Positions 13,131 to 26,084 are shown, counted from the stretch's first letter. The stretch: DNA of 64,000 nucleotides from Siphonodentalium dalli (GCA_032622095.1 CP136061.1:14833287-14897286), one strand, 5' to 3'. Made by a program: numbers and translations. Notes: a model not told the origin generated them from the sequence alone.

Positions 13131-16100
13131 CAACAATATCATCACACAATGGTGTATGTCCTCCCCGAACTTTCAGTATACATGATTTATATTTTTGTTT
13201 CTGGTGCACACAATGATAATTTGAGCCAGAAATAGCAATCAAACAAGAGCTTATGTTACTAAGAAATAATAGTTTCTGCAATAAAGTTCTATGTACATGT
13301 ACTTTGATACAATATGTGGCAATATTTAGAGCATTACATAATAAAATTTGCAAAACTATGTTTTAAAACATTATTGTTCTCTTGTATGTTGGTGGGAATA
13401 ATAATTGAATCGTGACTTGGAAAGGAGTTTTATAGAATGTTGTTTCTTGTACATACCACGTTGTTCGTTTGATTAGCATCGCTTGCCATACACAAAATTG
13501 CAAAAGCGGATTTGAAGGCAAAATTATGTTACGCAACAACAACAATTATATAACGAGATTAGTGTTTCTTTATATTTCCATTGCGTCACGTTCTATATGT
13601 TCTTGTTGAATGATAATAACTAATTAATTAAATCTCGGTTTGTGAAGGAAGGGCAATCTATTTTTCGTATTGCTATATTAAGCGAAAAGGGTATCTATGC
13701 ATATGCTAAATCTTATAAAAAGTAATCAATTCACGAATAAATGGCTTTTTGTAAGACAGCTTTGTAACTTGATTGTTTCGCACAACCATTGGCTTTGCTT
13801 TGATTCGTTTGATTAGCCACATATCCGAACAAGACAAATGGATATAACTAAATAGCATAAGCTTGTCCTACCAGGGTCATAGCAATACAGTAGGAACCCA
13901 ACATCATATAGCAGCTAACAGGACCACTTGATTGTTTGGTATTTTCCCCAAGATTAACTTAGGTCTTCTGAATTGCATGTAACAGTTAAGACAACATAAT
14001 AACTTAACGTTAATAAACCATAATGCCCGATGAAATCATGTTATTACTATTATTACCACAGTTTTGGACATTTGACCCATTTGAGGATTTAGTGGAATAA
14101 TGAAGTAGATTAAGAGAGAAATATTTTTAAGAACATTTAAGTTTGATATCATTTGACTTGTCAGCTGACACGGACTGACGGAGTCTCGAAAATAGGACAG
14201 GGGAAAACCCAGCATTGGAGACGAGTAACAACCAATGAGAGGTTGACAGCTAAAAGTATCAATGCATACTTACGCTTGATACAATAATTCAATCATATAG
14301 CGTGAATTCCAATCATAAAACCACTTTTGTGTCGAGGAAATCGGATACATCTTCCCATTATTTTCTTGAAATAAACACGCCATAATAATCGGAAGTTGAA
14401 GGGACGTAACTCTCGCGATAATAAACGAGATCTATAGTTTCCGGGCGGCGGGCCGATATTGAACTAGGCTTCTCATTATCGGCCCGCGGCCCGCTGTTTT
14501 GGTAACAATACGCTATTTGGAACGCCCCGAAAAACATTATCAATGGCCTAGAGAACGCCCTATACAGTGGTAATAATAACCAATAAAACATGGTAATACG
14601 GAACATAAATTAATAACATAATGTGGTGCGTGAAATCAGCACGGCGATTCAAAACATTTCACGGACAATTAAAGATGTAAGATGTGGAATATAATTGAAT
14701 GCAACACCGCCGAATAACATGTTGAACGCCTGCGTGTTATATGACATTTAATCGATATCTGATTGTCAGATAATAGACAGTTATGATGCCACTTTCTTCA
14801 AAATGATAAATCAATAAATAAGTAAAATAAAATAATATTTTCCTTACCATTAACGGAAAAAAATGTACTTATCATTCAATGTGTTTATTATGTGCCACTT
14901 CTTGTTTCAATTTTGTTATTGTGTATACTGGAGACTTAAATTTCTGGATCCCTTAATACGTCTTTAACGTGTAAATAACATACTTAAAATTTTAAGGATG
15001 CAAATCAACATTACCATAAATATCTCCTTATATAAGGGAGGGCTGCTAGTATGGACACCATAGCCGTAGACTTACATGTACACATATTCATGCATTTCAA
15101 TTACGGGGTTACTCCATGATTACACATTACATACACGTACATACATACATAAGATCTAGACATGTCATTCATGTAAATATTTTATTTTTATTTTTAGGAA
15201 AAAGACGGAGTAATATAACAGTGAGTATCCTCTCTCCGACTTGGAGAGTTCCTCCTATACTATATCGAACACCCTTATTGTCATATTTTATGTCAAATTC
15301 ACAGCACCACGTTACGGTCTTGGAACCGCATGGAACCCAGTGTTGTGTTCAGTATTACTGTTGCCGAACCAACCAATTATTTTGAATACAAGTACAAAGG
15401 TCCCACATAATATCCGCTAACGACATCCCTTAAACAAATATATGACGTCGACCTTACCTGACTTACCACTAAAGGTGCACACTGGTTTACCGATAAAACG
15501 AGGTGAGTAAATAAAGACGATAGTTATAGTCCAGGCACATTAGGGTTCACTAGGGAGAACAATTGTTCATGGATTAATAAGAACATGTTTATGAACAACA
15601 TATATATAGCAAAAATCCGAGTTGAGCTTTTTGAGATATCACGATTCTTCGGAATGGTTCAAATTCAAACGAAATTTCACCAGGCCATATTGCGAATGTT
15701 GTCAAATGTAGACTAATTTACAGACTCTATCTTCACACAAACCCATCTATTGTGGATGAGGTGTCGCTCGATGTGTGCAATTGATAGAGCTTACTGGCAG
15801 CCGATATTCGGTAACTGCGATCAAAATAATACTGAAGAGAGCAATAATATCGCATGACTATTCGAAATGTTTCCCCATGAAAGAGGACGAGCAAATATGT
15901 GCAGATGACAATGAGCTGAAATACGAACTATTATACTAAGACAGAGGTTAATTCAGAAAATTAAAGTCTGAAGATATATTGAAACATCTCCACTCTTAAG
16001 ATTTTATAACCGAAATCAGACTGGATATATACATGGGCTTCAATATATATAGCGACCGGTGTCTTTTTCCGAGCTGTATAGTGGTTCCACACGGTATATC

Positions 16101-16466
16101 TATAGTGGCTCCATCCTACAGGGCGTTGTTCGAATATTTGTACGTGCATGGTGTGCATATAGAGACGTGGGTCATTGCACCTATGGGGTATTTTGGACCA
16201 CAACTTACATGTACACAATGTAACAGTCTTAGCCTGTTGTCCATGCGTCCCATACAAGGTATATATGTGGCTGAGTCCATTGCCTATTTGCATAATTATA
16301 TATGTGGGTCTATGACCTGTATAATGATGCTGGCTCCGTGGCTTGGAGCTAGCTAAGCTCATGCCCTATATATGTGCATCTGTACCCAACGCATCCCAAT
16401 GGGATACTCGCATATATACGAACATGCCTTGGCACACGATCCTTAATGCTGCTCCAGCGAAACTCC
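13131..16466. other. No gene recognised; one short hairpin
   Basis: About 3.3 kb of AT-rich sequence. At 14446-14500, GCGGGCCGATA pairs with TATCGGCCCGC. Two overlapping opposite-strand frames at 15961-16362 have no recognisable domain and I do not call them. Confidence 0.5.
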
Positions 16467-19400
16467 CGCCATGAACTGCGCGACATGATTAACAGTGCAT
16501 TGGTGTGAACGTCACACGCCCGCCAAGGACCCCACGGCAGGATTAACAGTGCATTGGTGTGAACATCACACGCCCGCCATGAACCCCACGGCAGGATTAA
16601 CAGTGCGTTGGTGTGGACACCACACGCCCGCCAAGGACCCCACGGCAGGATTAACAGTGCATTGGTGTGAACATCACACGCCCGCCATGAACCCCACGGC
16701 AGGATTAACAGTGCGTTGGTGTGGACATCACACGCCCGCCATGATCCATACGACATGATTAACAGTGCATTGGTGTGAACATCACACGCCCGCCAAGGTC
16801 CCCACGGCAGGATTAACAGTGCATTGGTGTGAACATCACACGCCCGCCATGATCCCTACGACATGATTAACAGTGCATTGGTGTGAACATCACACGCCCG
16901 CCAAGGACCCCACGGCAGGATTAACAGTGCGTTGGTGTGAACACCACACGCCCGCCAAGAACCCCCACGGCAGGATTAACAGTGCATTGGTGTGAACACC
17001 ACACGCCCGCCATGGACCCCACGACAGGATTAACAGTGCATTGGTGTGAACACCACACGCCCGCCATGAACCCCACGACAGGATTAACAGTGCATTGGTG
17101 TGAACACCACACGCCCGCCAAGAACCCCCACGGCAGGATTAACAGTGCATTGGTGTGAACACCACACGCCCGCCATGAACCCCACGACAGGATTAACAGT
17201 GCATTGGTGTGAACACCACACGCCCGCCATGATCCCTACGACATGATTAACAGTGCATTGGTGTGAACATCACACGCCCGCCAAGTACCCCACGGCAGGA
17301 TTAACAGTGCGTTGGTGTGAACATCACACGCCCGCCATGATCCCGACGACATGATTAACAGTGCATTGGTGTGAACATCACATGCCCGCCATGATCCCTA
17401 CGACATGATTAACAGTGCATTGGTGTGAACATCACACGCCCGCCATGAACCCCACGACAGGATTAACAGTGCATTGGTGTGAACATCACACGCCCGCCAT
17501 GATCCCTACGACATGATTAACAGTGCATTGGTGTGAACATCACACGCCCGCCAAGGACCCCACGGCAGGATTAACAGTGCGTTGCTGTGAACATCACACG
17601 CCCGCCATGAACCCCACGGCAGGATTAACAGTGCATTTGTGTGAACACCACACGCCCGCCATGAACCCCACGACAGGATTAACAGTGCATTGGTGTGAAC
17701 ACCACACGCCCGCCAACACCCCATGGCAGGATTAACAGTGCATTGGTGTGAACACCACACGGCCGCCATGAACCCTACGACAGGATTAACAGTGCATTGG
17801 TGTGAACACCACACGGCCGCCAAGAACCCCCACGGCAGGATTAACAGTGCATTGGTGTGAACACCACACGCCCGCCATGAACCCCACGACAGGATTAACA
17901 GTGCATTGGTGTGAACACCACACGCCCGCCATGAACCCCACGACAGGATTAACAGTGCATTGGTGTGAACACCACACGCCCGCCATGAACCCCACGACAG
18001 GATTAACAGTGCATTGGTGTGAACACCACACGCCCGCCATGAAACCCCACGACAGGATTAACAGTGCATTGGTGTGAACACCACACGCCCGCCATGATCC
18101 CCACGGCAGGATTAACAGTGCATTGGTGTGAACACCACACGCCCGCCAAGAACCCCACGACAGGATTAACAGTGCATTGGTGTGAACACCACACGCCTGC
18201 CATGAACCCCACTACAGGATTAACAGTGCATTGGTGTGAACACCACACGCCCGCCATGGACCCCACGACAGGATTAACAGTGCATTGGTGTGAACACCAC
18301 ACGCCCGCCATGAACCCCACGACAGGATTAACAGTGCATTGGTGTGAACTCCACACGCCCGCCAAGAACCCCACGACAGGATTAACGGTGCATTGATGTG
18401 AACACCACACGCCCGCCAAGGACCCCACGGCAGGATTAACAGTGCGTTGGTGTGAACATCACACGCCCGCCATGAACCCCACGACTGGATTAACAGTGCA
18501 TTGGTGTGAACACCACACGCCCGCCAACACCCCACGGCAGGATTAACAGTGCATTGGTGTGAACGTCCCACGCCCGCCAAGGACCCCACGGCAGGATTAA
18601 CAGTGCGTTGGTGTGAACGTCCCACGCCCGCCATGAACCCCACGGCAGGATTAACAGTGCATTGGTGTGAACACCACACGCCCGCCATGAACCCCACGGC
18701 AGGATTAACAGTGCGTTGGTGTGAACACCACACGCCCGCCATGAACCCCACGGCAGTATTAACAGTGCATTGGTGTGAACATCACACGCCCGCCAAGAAC
18801 CCCACGACAGGATTAACAGTGCGTTGATGTGAACACCACACGCCCGCCATGAACCCCACGACAGGATTAACAGTGCATTGTTGTGAACATCACACGCCCG
18901 CCATGAACCCCACGACAGGATTAACAGTGCATCGGTGTGAACATCACACGCCCGCCAAGAACCCCCACGGCAGGATTAACAGTGCATTGGTGTGAACACC
19001 ACACGCCCGCCAAGAACCCCCACGGCAGGATTAACAGTGCATTGGTGTGAACACCACACGCCCGCTAAGAACCCCCACGGCAGGATTAACATTGCATTGG
19101 TGTGAACACCATACGCCCGCCATGAACCCCACGACAGGATTAACAGTGCATTGGTGTGAACACCACACGCCCGCCAAGAACCCCCACGGCAGGATTAACA
19201 GTGCATTGGTGTGAACACCACACGCCCGCCATGATCCCCACGGCAGGATTAACAGTGCATTGGTGTGAACACCATACGCCCGCCATGAACCCCACGACAG
19301 GATTAACAGTGCATTGGTGTGAACACCATACGCCCGCCATGAACCCCACGACAGGATTAACAGTGCATTGGTGTGAACACCACACGCCCGCCAAGAACCC

Positions 19401-19932
19401 CCACGGCAGGATTAACAGTGCATTGGTGTGAACACCACACGCCCGCCAAGAACCCCCACGGCAGGATTAACAGTGCATTGGTGTGAACACCATACGCCCG
19501 CCATGAACCCCACGACAGGATTAACAGTGCATTGGTGTGAACACCACACGCCCGCCAAGAACCCCCACGGCAGGATTAACAGTGCATTGGTGTGAACACC
19601 ACACGCCCGCCATGATCCCCACGGCAGGATTAACAGTGCATTGGTGTGAACACCATACGCCCGCCATGAACCCCACGACAGGATTAACAGTGCATTGGTG
19701 TGAACACCATACGCCCGCCATGAACCCCACGACAGGATTAACAGTGCATTGGTGTGAACACCACACGCCCGCCAAGAACCCCCACGGCAGGATTAACAGT
19801 GCATTGGTATGAACATCACACGCCCGCCATGATCCCCACGACAGGATTAACGGTGCATTGGTATGAACATCACACGCCCGCCATGATCCCCACGACAGGA
19901 TTAACAGTGCGTTGGTGTGAACATCCCACGCG
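16467..19932. repeat. Satellite array, 54-bp unit, about 64 copies
   Basis: Unit AGGATTAACAGTGCATTGGT, then GTGAACACCACACGCCCGCC, then ATGAACCCCACGAC. Variants include GCGTTG for GCATTG, AACATC for AACACC, CAAGGACC or ATGATCC for ATGAACC, and a 55-bp form with an extra C. Because 54 is a multiple of three, frames stay open over many units on both strands; these are not genes. Each unit contains the near-palindrome GGTGTGAACACC. A degenerate unit marks the left edge and CCCACGCG the right edge. Confidence 0.95.
19056..19817. repeat. Higher-order duplication within the 54-bp satellite, period 381 bp
   Basis: The stretch around 19140-19431 is repeated at 19521-19812 with identical translation in two frames. 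The offset is 381 bp, which is seven monomers, three of them of 55 bp. This indicates a recent block duplication inside the array. The outer limits of the duplicated block are approximate. Confidence 0.85.
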
Positions 19933-20404
19933 AGTTGACAGAGACGTCCCCAATATACCGGATATTAGACCGGAACCTTGGCACAGTAGGTCGCTGAGAA
20001 TCGTCTGAAGTAATTCTGTCATAACTCGTTGCTTCCGACTTTAGCACGCACTATATATATATAAGGTGAATATATATCGACATGGTGGTCATCTCCGCGC
20101 TAATATTATGCACACTCACATGCAGTGTTTACAACTATATTTATTACACGCTTGTTCCCCGAAGTAGAGTGCTTTTGCTGTTCCATATTTACAAATATGT
20201 ATGGAACGTGCGTTCCATGCGCATCTCGTTGACGTAAAATGACGTACATGACGTTCGCCTCAACCATGAAACCGGAACTATAAAATAAAAGCATCATCAC
20301 ACATGACAACACACGCCCTCTATGTGCCTAAATAAAAATAAACCTTCTAAGTCTGTATTTTAATGCACAGATTATAGGACGCGAAGCGTGTAATAAACCC
20401 AGAA

Positions 20405-20545
20405 CGACACGATGTGTCAGTGGGTTTGTCGATACGGCACTCGTGCTGTGGCGGAGGATAGAACTCGAGGCGCAAGCGCCTCTCGGTCTAACCCTCCGCG
20501 ACAGCACTCGTGCCGTATTGACAAACCCATTTACACATCGTGTCT
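20405..20545. mobile_element. Perfect-looking hairpin element, 141 bp
   Basis: ACACGATGTGT at 20407 and ACACATCGTGT at 20533 bound arms of about 68 bp. They share GGGTTTGTCRATACGGCAC and, near the tip, GAGGCGC-AA-GCGCCTC. The ORFs reported on both strands across this segment are mirror images of each other, which argues against coding. Confidence 0.78.
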
Positions 20546-20960
20546 CACTGTGTATATATGTAGATGTAAGCATTATCACCGCCCACAATACCTCCCCCGT
20601 AAGGTACCAAGATCTCCACATCTCCATGTCCGTGCATTTGTCACGTTATATTTCATCATAATCATCATCGCCATCATCATCATAATCCTCATCAACATCA
20701 TCGTTATCATATATTTCACGGAACTTAGTTCCGGTGCTCACTCATTTCAAAATCACGTCAACTATAAAATATTACGGGACGACTGGTGGCGTATGGCGTA
20801 TATATAACACAGTGTAAAGTCCAACAATTCCTTGAACTGCATGGTTTAAAGTTTCAGCAACAACGACTTAATTGTAACTCATTTGGCAGCCGTTACCACA
20901 TTGGTAGAACAATATGTGTAGAAAATATTTTCTTACATCTTTATTAATGCTTTCGAGCAA
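20546..20960. other. No gene; short ATC-rich microsatellite
   Basis: About 20653-20712 is an imperfect CATCAT/ATCATC run. Nothing else recognised. Confidence 0.5.
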
Positions 20961-21633
20961 CATTTCAATCAGTGTCATGGTGTCAGCCATTTCAATCAGG
21001 GTCATGGTGGTCATACATTTCAATCAGGGTCATGGTGGTCAGACATTTCAATCAGGGTCATGGTGGTCAGACATTTCAATCATGGTCATGGTGGTCAGAC
21101 ATTTCAATCAGCGTCATGGTGGTCAGACATTTCAATCAGGATCATGGTGGTCAGACATTTCAATCAGGGTCATGGTGGTCAGACATTTCAATCAGGGTCA
21201 TAGTGGTCAGACATTTCAATCAGGGTCATGGTGGTCAGACATTTCAATCATGGTCATGGTGTCATACATTTCAATCATGGTCATGGTGTCAGACATTTCA
21301 ATCAGGGTCATGGTGGTCAGACATTTCAATCAGGGTCATGTTGGTCAGACATTTCAATCAGGGTCATGGTGGTCAGACATTTCAATCAGGGTCATGGTGG
21401 TAAGACATTTCAATCAGGGTCATGGTGGTCAGACATTTCAATCAGGGTCATGGTGGTCAGACATTTCAATCAGGGTCATGGTGGTCAGACATTTCAATCA
21501 GGGTCATGGTGTCAGACATTTTAATCAGGGTCATGGTGGTCAGACATTTCAATCATGGTCATGGTGGTCAGACATTTCAATCAGGGTCATGGTGTCAGAC
21601 ATTTCAATCAGGGTCATGGTGGTCAGACATTTC
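20961..21633. repeat. Minisatellite, 28-bp unit, 24 copies
   Basis: Unit CATTTCAATCAGGGTCATGG followed by TGGTCAGA, with 27-bp variants lacking one G. The unit has no stop in any forward frame, so a 254-codon frame (20914-21678) runs through it and cycles every 84 bp. I regard it as repeat, not gene; see findings for its signal-peptide-like start. Confidence 0.93.
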
Positions 21634-21718
21634 GTCAAACAAATACTAAGTAATAGAGACAATTTATCATATAAATGAACGACGACAAATAATTATTTCT
21701 AATGGGGTACTATGCCAC

Positions 21719-22174
21719 TATATGTGACCCGCCATATCAAATCCAGTCGTATGTCGGGATTTTTTTTACCCTGTGCCAATGCATTCTATTATATATGCGA
21801 GTCGACCATAGTTCGCCTCGCATATATAAGAGAATGCATTGGCCTAACAATTTTTTACAATTTTAATAATTTTTTCTTGTATTCTTTAACAATTTTATAA
21901 TTTCACCCATACAGAGCCCCAGACAAACACGAGCAGACGACACTCTTCTATATGCTTCTATATATGTGTGGGGCTCCCTGCAGTGTAATGGATGTTTTTT
22001 TTATTTTATGTCCTAAAAATTGTAAGAAAATTTATTTTTAAAACATTGTTAGGCCAATGCATTCTCTTATATATGCGAGGCGACCTATGGTCGACTCGCA
22101 TATATAAGAGAATGCATTGGCACAGGGTAAAAAATCCCGACTTACGACTGGATTTGATATGGCGGGTCGCATAT
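21719..22174 (-). mobile_element. Double-hairpin TIR element, copy A, 456 bp
   Basis: The outer inverted ends are TATATGTGACCCGCCATATC and its complement. Inside each end lies a hairpin with 26-bp arms, CCAATGCATTCTCTTATATA-TGCGAG (one mismatch in the left one), around a CGACC-ATA-GGTCG tip. The second hairpin is the reverse complement of the first. The centre (GAGCCCCAGACAAACACGAG and onward) is reversed relative to the copies at 33069 and 55763, so this copy is in the opposite orientation. No protein is encoded. Confidence 0.88.
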
Positions 22175-23797
22175 ATATAATTAATGTTTTTTTATATTCG
22201 TTTCGTTTTTCTCTATTCGCTGCTCCGATTACAGGTTCGGATGTTCAACAAAACTCACAAATACATGATAATTATAGTAATAAGTTCGCGATCGTCGTTT
22301 CTCAGCTCCTCAGTGTTGGAGATGACCATGAGATTATGTCCTTAAGTTGTGATCGCCATATGGCCTTACTTATTTATCTATAAGTGGCAATCAAATCATC
22401 CATCGTCGTGAAATTCGAGACGCGTGCGAAACACAAAGCGATAAGCAACGACCTGATAAGAGCATAATTAAGTACACAATAATCACGATAGGCTGTCACG
22501 TAATCCCCTTACTGTCCCGTAGGCTGCCCCTTAATGTCACAGAGTAGCAAGCACGATCGTCTCACAAACAGTCTCGTTGTCATCAATTCTGCGAAAAGGT
22601 TTTTGTATCGTCTGAACATTAGGAGTGAATAGTCATTTATTACGCCATCTATGATGTTTTCTGTGATCGTGTTCTGGAGATATCAGTGGAGACATGGATG
22701 TTCTATTTATAGAAATGTGTTTTAAAAGGTACATACTAGCAATTTCCGTACCGGTTAGACTTTTGCAGGATATATGTATTCGCCGATGTCTCATTGTTGC
22801 AGTATGTAAATTTATGACAGCGTAATTACTTTCGATATTTTGGACAACTCTTGACGAGTTTATTGCGGGAATACAATGCATAATATAATGTTAAGGTACC
22901 GTTATTTTTGTTGAATGTGTCTTTTTCGCGATGTTCCGATAATCAGAACATATCCAGTAAAAGCCAGTATTAGTTGTTGAAAGTCAACTATAATCAAGGT
23001 GGTTATTCATGTCCTTTTCCAAACACCAGCGCAGGCATTATTCTATTTTTCAAAAATATATTTTTCAAAAATATATATGTTCTTGAATGTGTCATATATA
23101 CACACAAAGTATTCTCAAATCGCTTGGATTAGTCAGACACCTCGAAAATGACAACTTTAGAACAACAATAACGGTACTGTTTCGGAACGGCATCAGTTTG
23201 CCCTACCCGTGTCACATAAATTCAACAGGACCAATTGGCCAGGGATGATAACCGGGAGTAATACGTAACACCCCGGGCGAGTATATCCCAATATAGGCTG
23301 TGAAATCACAGGATATTGAACCAGCGCTGACTGATCGATTTATTATCATGTACGCTTGGCACACTCCGTTGCCCCTTCCATCGCGGTGTCAATGGTCCCA
23401 TACATTAGATATATAATCACATACACTAAGTATTGGCACACTTAGTCCGTCTTCAGCCGCGGGGTCAGTGATTCCCTATATTAGATTTACATTAAACGAT
23501 TCGTCAATTATGACGCGAAATATCCGATTAATTTCCGCCATGATTTAATAGAACGAGGACAGTTCCCTGGTTTCGAAGCAAGATTGATGAATGTCGCCCC
23601 ATCCATACATCAACGACCAAATAAACACATATTACATGTAATCATTGACCAAATACACACACATATAATAATGTTTCCCTCGCATATCGGAGAGGTTTAG
23701 AACGATAACAGCTCCCTGGTTTCGGAACAGAATAGCAAGGGTAACAATGATCAAATACACGCCTAGAATTAATTATCCCAACACATCCCTTCACATA
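22175..23797. other. No gene recognised
   Basis: Intergenic, AT-rich. A short direct repeat TATTTTTCAAAAATATA is present twice at 23043-23078. Confidence 0.45.
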
Positions 23798-23927
23798 ATA
23801 GAGACCTTTCGCAAAATCACTATTACGATTACGGATATGAACTAGTGTCCATATCCGTAATCGTGGCCATATCCGTAATCGTGTCCATATCCGTTATCGT
23901 ATTCATAATTTTGCGAAAGGTCTCTAT
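23798..23927. mobile_element. MITE, 130 bp, ATAGAGACC ends
   Basis: It begins ATAGAGACCTTTCGCAAAAT and ends with ATTTTGCGAAAGGTCTCTAT, flanked by TA on each side. The centre is three to four inverted or tandem copies of CCATATCCGTAATCGTG. The same termini and the ATTACGATTACGGATA phrase bound the 2.6-kb element at 45045-47625. Confidence 0.82.
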
Positions 23928-23984
23928 TACTCCTAATACGCACGCGATTGAAAATAGAGAAAAATTGTTAATCTCGATTGGCGA

Positions 23985-24195
23985 TTAGATAGATATTGTT
24001 ATTGAGTCTAGCTGGTGTCACGTGATGTTAGGATTGTATTAGATAGATATTGTTATTGAGTCTAGCTGGTGCCACGTGATGTTAGGATTGTATTAGATAT
24101 ATATTGTTATTGAGTCTAGCTGGTGCCACGCGATGTTAGGATTAGATATATATTGTTATTCAGTCTAGCTGGTGCCACGCGATGTTAGGATTGTA
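23985..24195. repeat. Minisatellite, 54-bp unit, 4 copies
   Basis: Unit TTAGATAGATATTGTTATTG, then AGTCTAGCTGGTGCCACGTG, then ATGTTAGGATTGTA. One copy lacks the final five bases. Unrelated to the 54-bp satellite at 16.5 kb. Confidence 0.88.
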
Positions 24196-24226
24196 TTTTG
24201 AAATGAGTAACGTGAATTCGTCGGAA

Positions 24227-24496
24227 GGGGGATAACCCAATACAGAACGTACTAGCGACTAAATAAGGGAGATAACCCAATACAGAACGTACTACCGACT
24301 AAATAAGGGAGATAACCCAATACAGAACGTACTACCGACTAAATAAGGGAGATAACCCAATACAGAACGTACTACCGACTAAATAAGGGAGATAACCCAA
24401 TACAGAACGTACTACCGACTAAATAAGGGAGATAACCCAATACAGAACGTACTACCGACTAAATAAGGGAGATAACCCAATACAGAACGTACTACC
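24227..24496. repeat. Minisatellite, 40-bp unit, 6.75 copies
   Basis: Unit GGGAGATAACCCAATACAGA followed by ACGTACTACCGACTAAATAA, almost without variation after the first copy. It contains the dispersed AAGGGAGATAAC motif. A further 2.5 copies lie at 27912-28013. Confidence 0.93.
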
Positions 24497-25737
24497 AAGG
24501 ATCATAAATAACAGGATGGCTCACCCAATCATATTTGTGTAATCGTCTTGGTAGAGTTATCGATCCTCCTGGTAGGACAGGCGCCGTATTTGAAATGGTA
24601 AATACACGAGGAATACAGAAATCGAATGAATGTTTTTTGTATCAAATGACTCACCGGCCACCTAGACCATGTAGAGGTAAACTGAAGTGATCTATATATT
24701 CACCGAGTATTAATCTTGGTGATTGTTACGTTTATTTCATTTTAATAACGGTTGTTGACTTTATTCTGATTTATTTTAATCGGTCTGTCAGTGTCAAATT
24801 CCGACGAATACGAGTGAATGGAAATACTGGTACATCGTTTTTGGTCAACATTCTCAACCAAAAGCAAGGAAAACTACCCAGCCACTTTTATAACTGAGAA
24901 AATACGTCGTTTATATTCAATCCTTGCGTACTACAGTTGTTATTTTTGTTTTGTTGCAACTTTTAAAGAATGTTTTTAACTTTTATTTTTGTTTACATTT
25001 TTACGTTGTCTTTAAATTTATCTGCAGTCTGTGTCAGCGTGTGTGTGGGCGCAGTGTGCCTGCATATGTGGCACTGTGACTATTGGTTTAGTACATGGAA
25101 ATTTCAAATTCGTCCTTTCACTTTTTATCTATTTGTAGAACTCATCTATTGGGATCACAAATCTGAAAACCTTTTTTTTTCAGTTTAGTTAACTTAATAG
25201 GCTAATTATTGTTTGAGTTATAGACATTTTTGTACCTAAAAAAATGTCATCAAATTCAGATGGGCACTCCATTTGTATTTATTCAACCTGAATCTTCCAC
25301 TTTTACATGGTAGTGTTCCCCAAATCAACACAATTCATATTATCTACATGCAGTTGCAATAGAGCATTTCTAAAGTTATGTGTTCAATTGTCCAATCAGA
25401 AATATTAGGCCATGTCAAATTATATGGTGATATTCTCAGCTGGAGAACATGTCCCCCCCCCCCCAAATATGTTGATTCTTTCATGCAGTACAGCCTACCG
25501 GTATGGTCAACTTAGTAAAATTTGTCATTGTTACATGGGCATCGCATTAATAGGAATTGTCATATTTGATATCTTGTAACTCAGTCAGTATATTCATCCC
25601 CTCACACCTTGATATTTGCACAACATATTAATTCATATGACACATTAATGATTAAGTTGATTAACTGTTGATCTGTTGTGAAGCAATTTCTCTTATTATA
25701 TGTAAAATATTTAAAATGATTGCCCTATCATGACATG
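24497..25737. other. No gene recognised
   Basis: AT-rich. A C10 run lies near 25453. A 72-codon Phe/Leu/Val-rich frame at 24970 has no family signature. Confidence 0.45.
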
Positions 25738-26084
25738 CATGGTATGATAAGCCAAATTGACATTTAATAAATAATTGAGCTCAGGCGCAATAAGGAATCC
25801 CTTAAGGAATCTCTTATTGCGCTTAAGGCTTAAGCGCAATAAGGAATTTCTTATTGCGCTTAATTAATTAAGCGCAATAAGGAATTTCCTTATTGTGCTT
25901 AAGCGCAATAAGGAATAGTCTTATTGCGCTTAATCTTATTGCGCTTAAGCGCAATAAGGGAAGATCTAATTGCGCTTAAGCGCAATAAGAATATTCCTTA
26001 TTGCGCTTAAGCGCAATAAGAAGATTCCTTATTGCGCTTAAGCTCAATTATTTATTAAATGTTAATTTGGCTTCCCATAGCATG
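25738..26084. mobile_element. Giant palindrome with internal GCGCAATAAG repeats, 347 bp
   Basis: The outer arms, about 60 bp each, share AAGCCAAATT, ACATTTAATAAATAATTGAG and GCGCAATAAGG. The interior is a string of further inverted copies of TTGCGCTTAAGCGCAA with AATAAGGAAT spacers, so many alternative hairpins are possible. No coding. Confidence 0.85.

Noticed and set aside
16489-19812. Many overlapping 60-180-codon frames on both strands with HTPAMNPTTGLTV or WCSHQCTVNPVVG repeats
   Set aside because: They follow from a 54-bp (18-codon) satellite unit without stops. 55-bp variants break the frame repeatedly, both strands are equally open, and there is no unique N- or C-terminus.
20412-20807. 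131-codon plus-strand and 99-codon minus-strand frames
   Set aside because: Both read through the hairpin at 20405-20545 and have mirror-related peptides there; the plus frame then runs into an ATC microsatellite.
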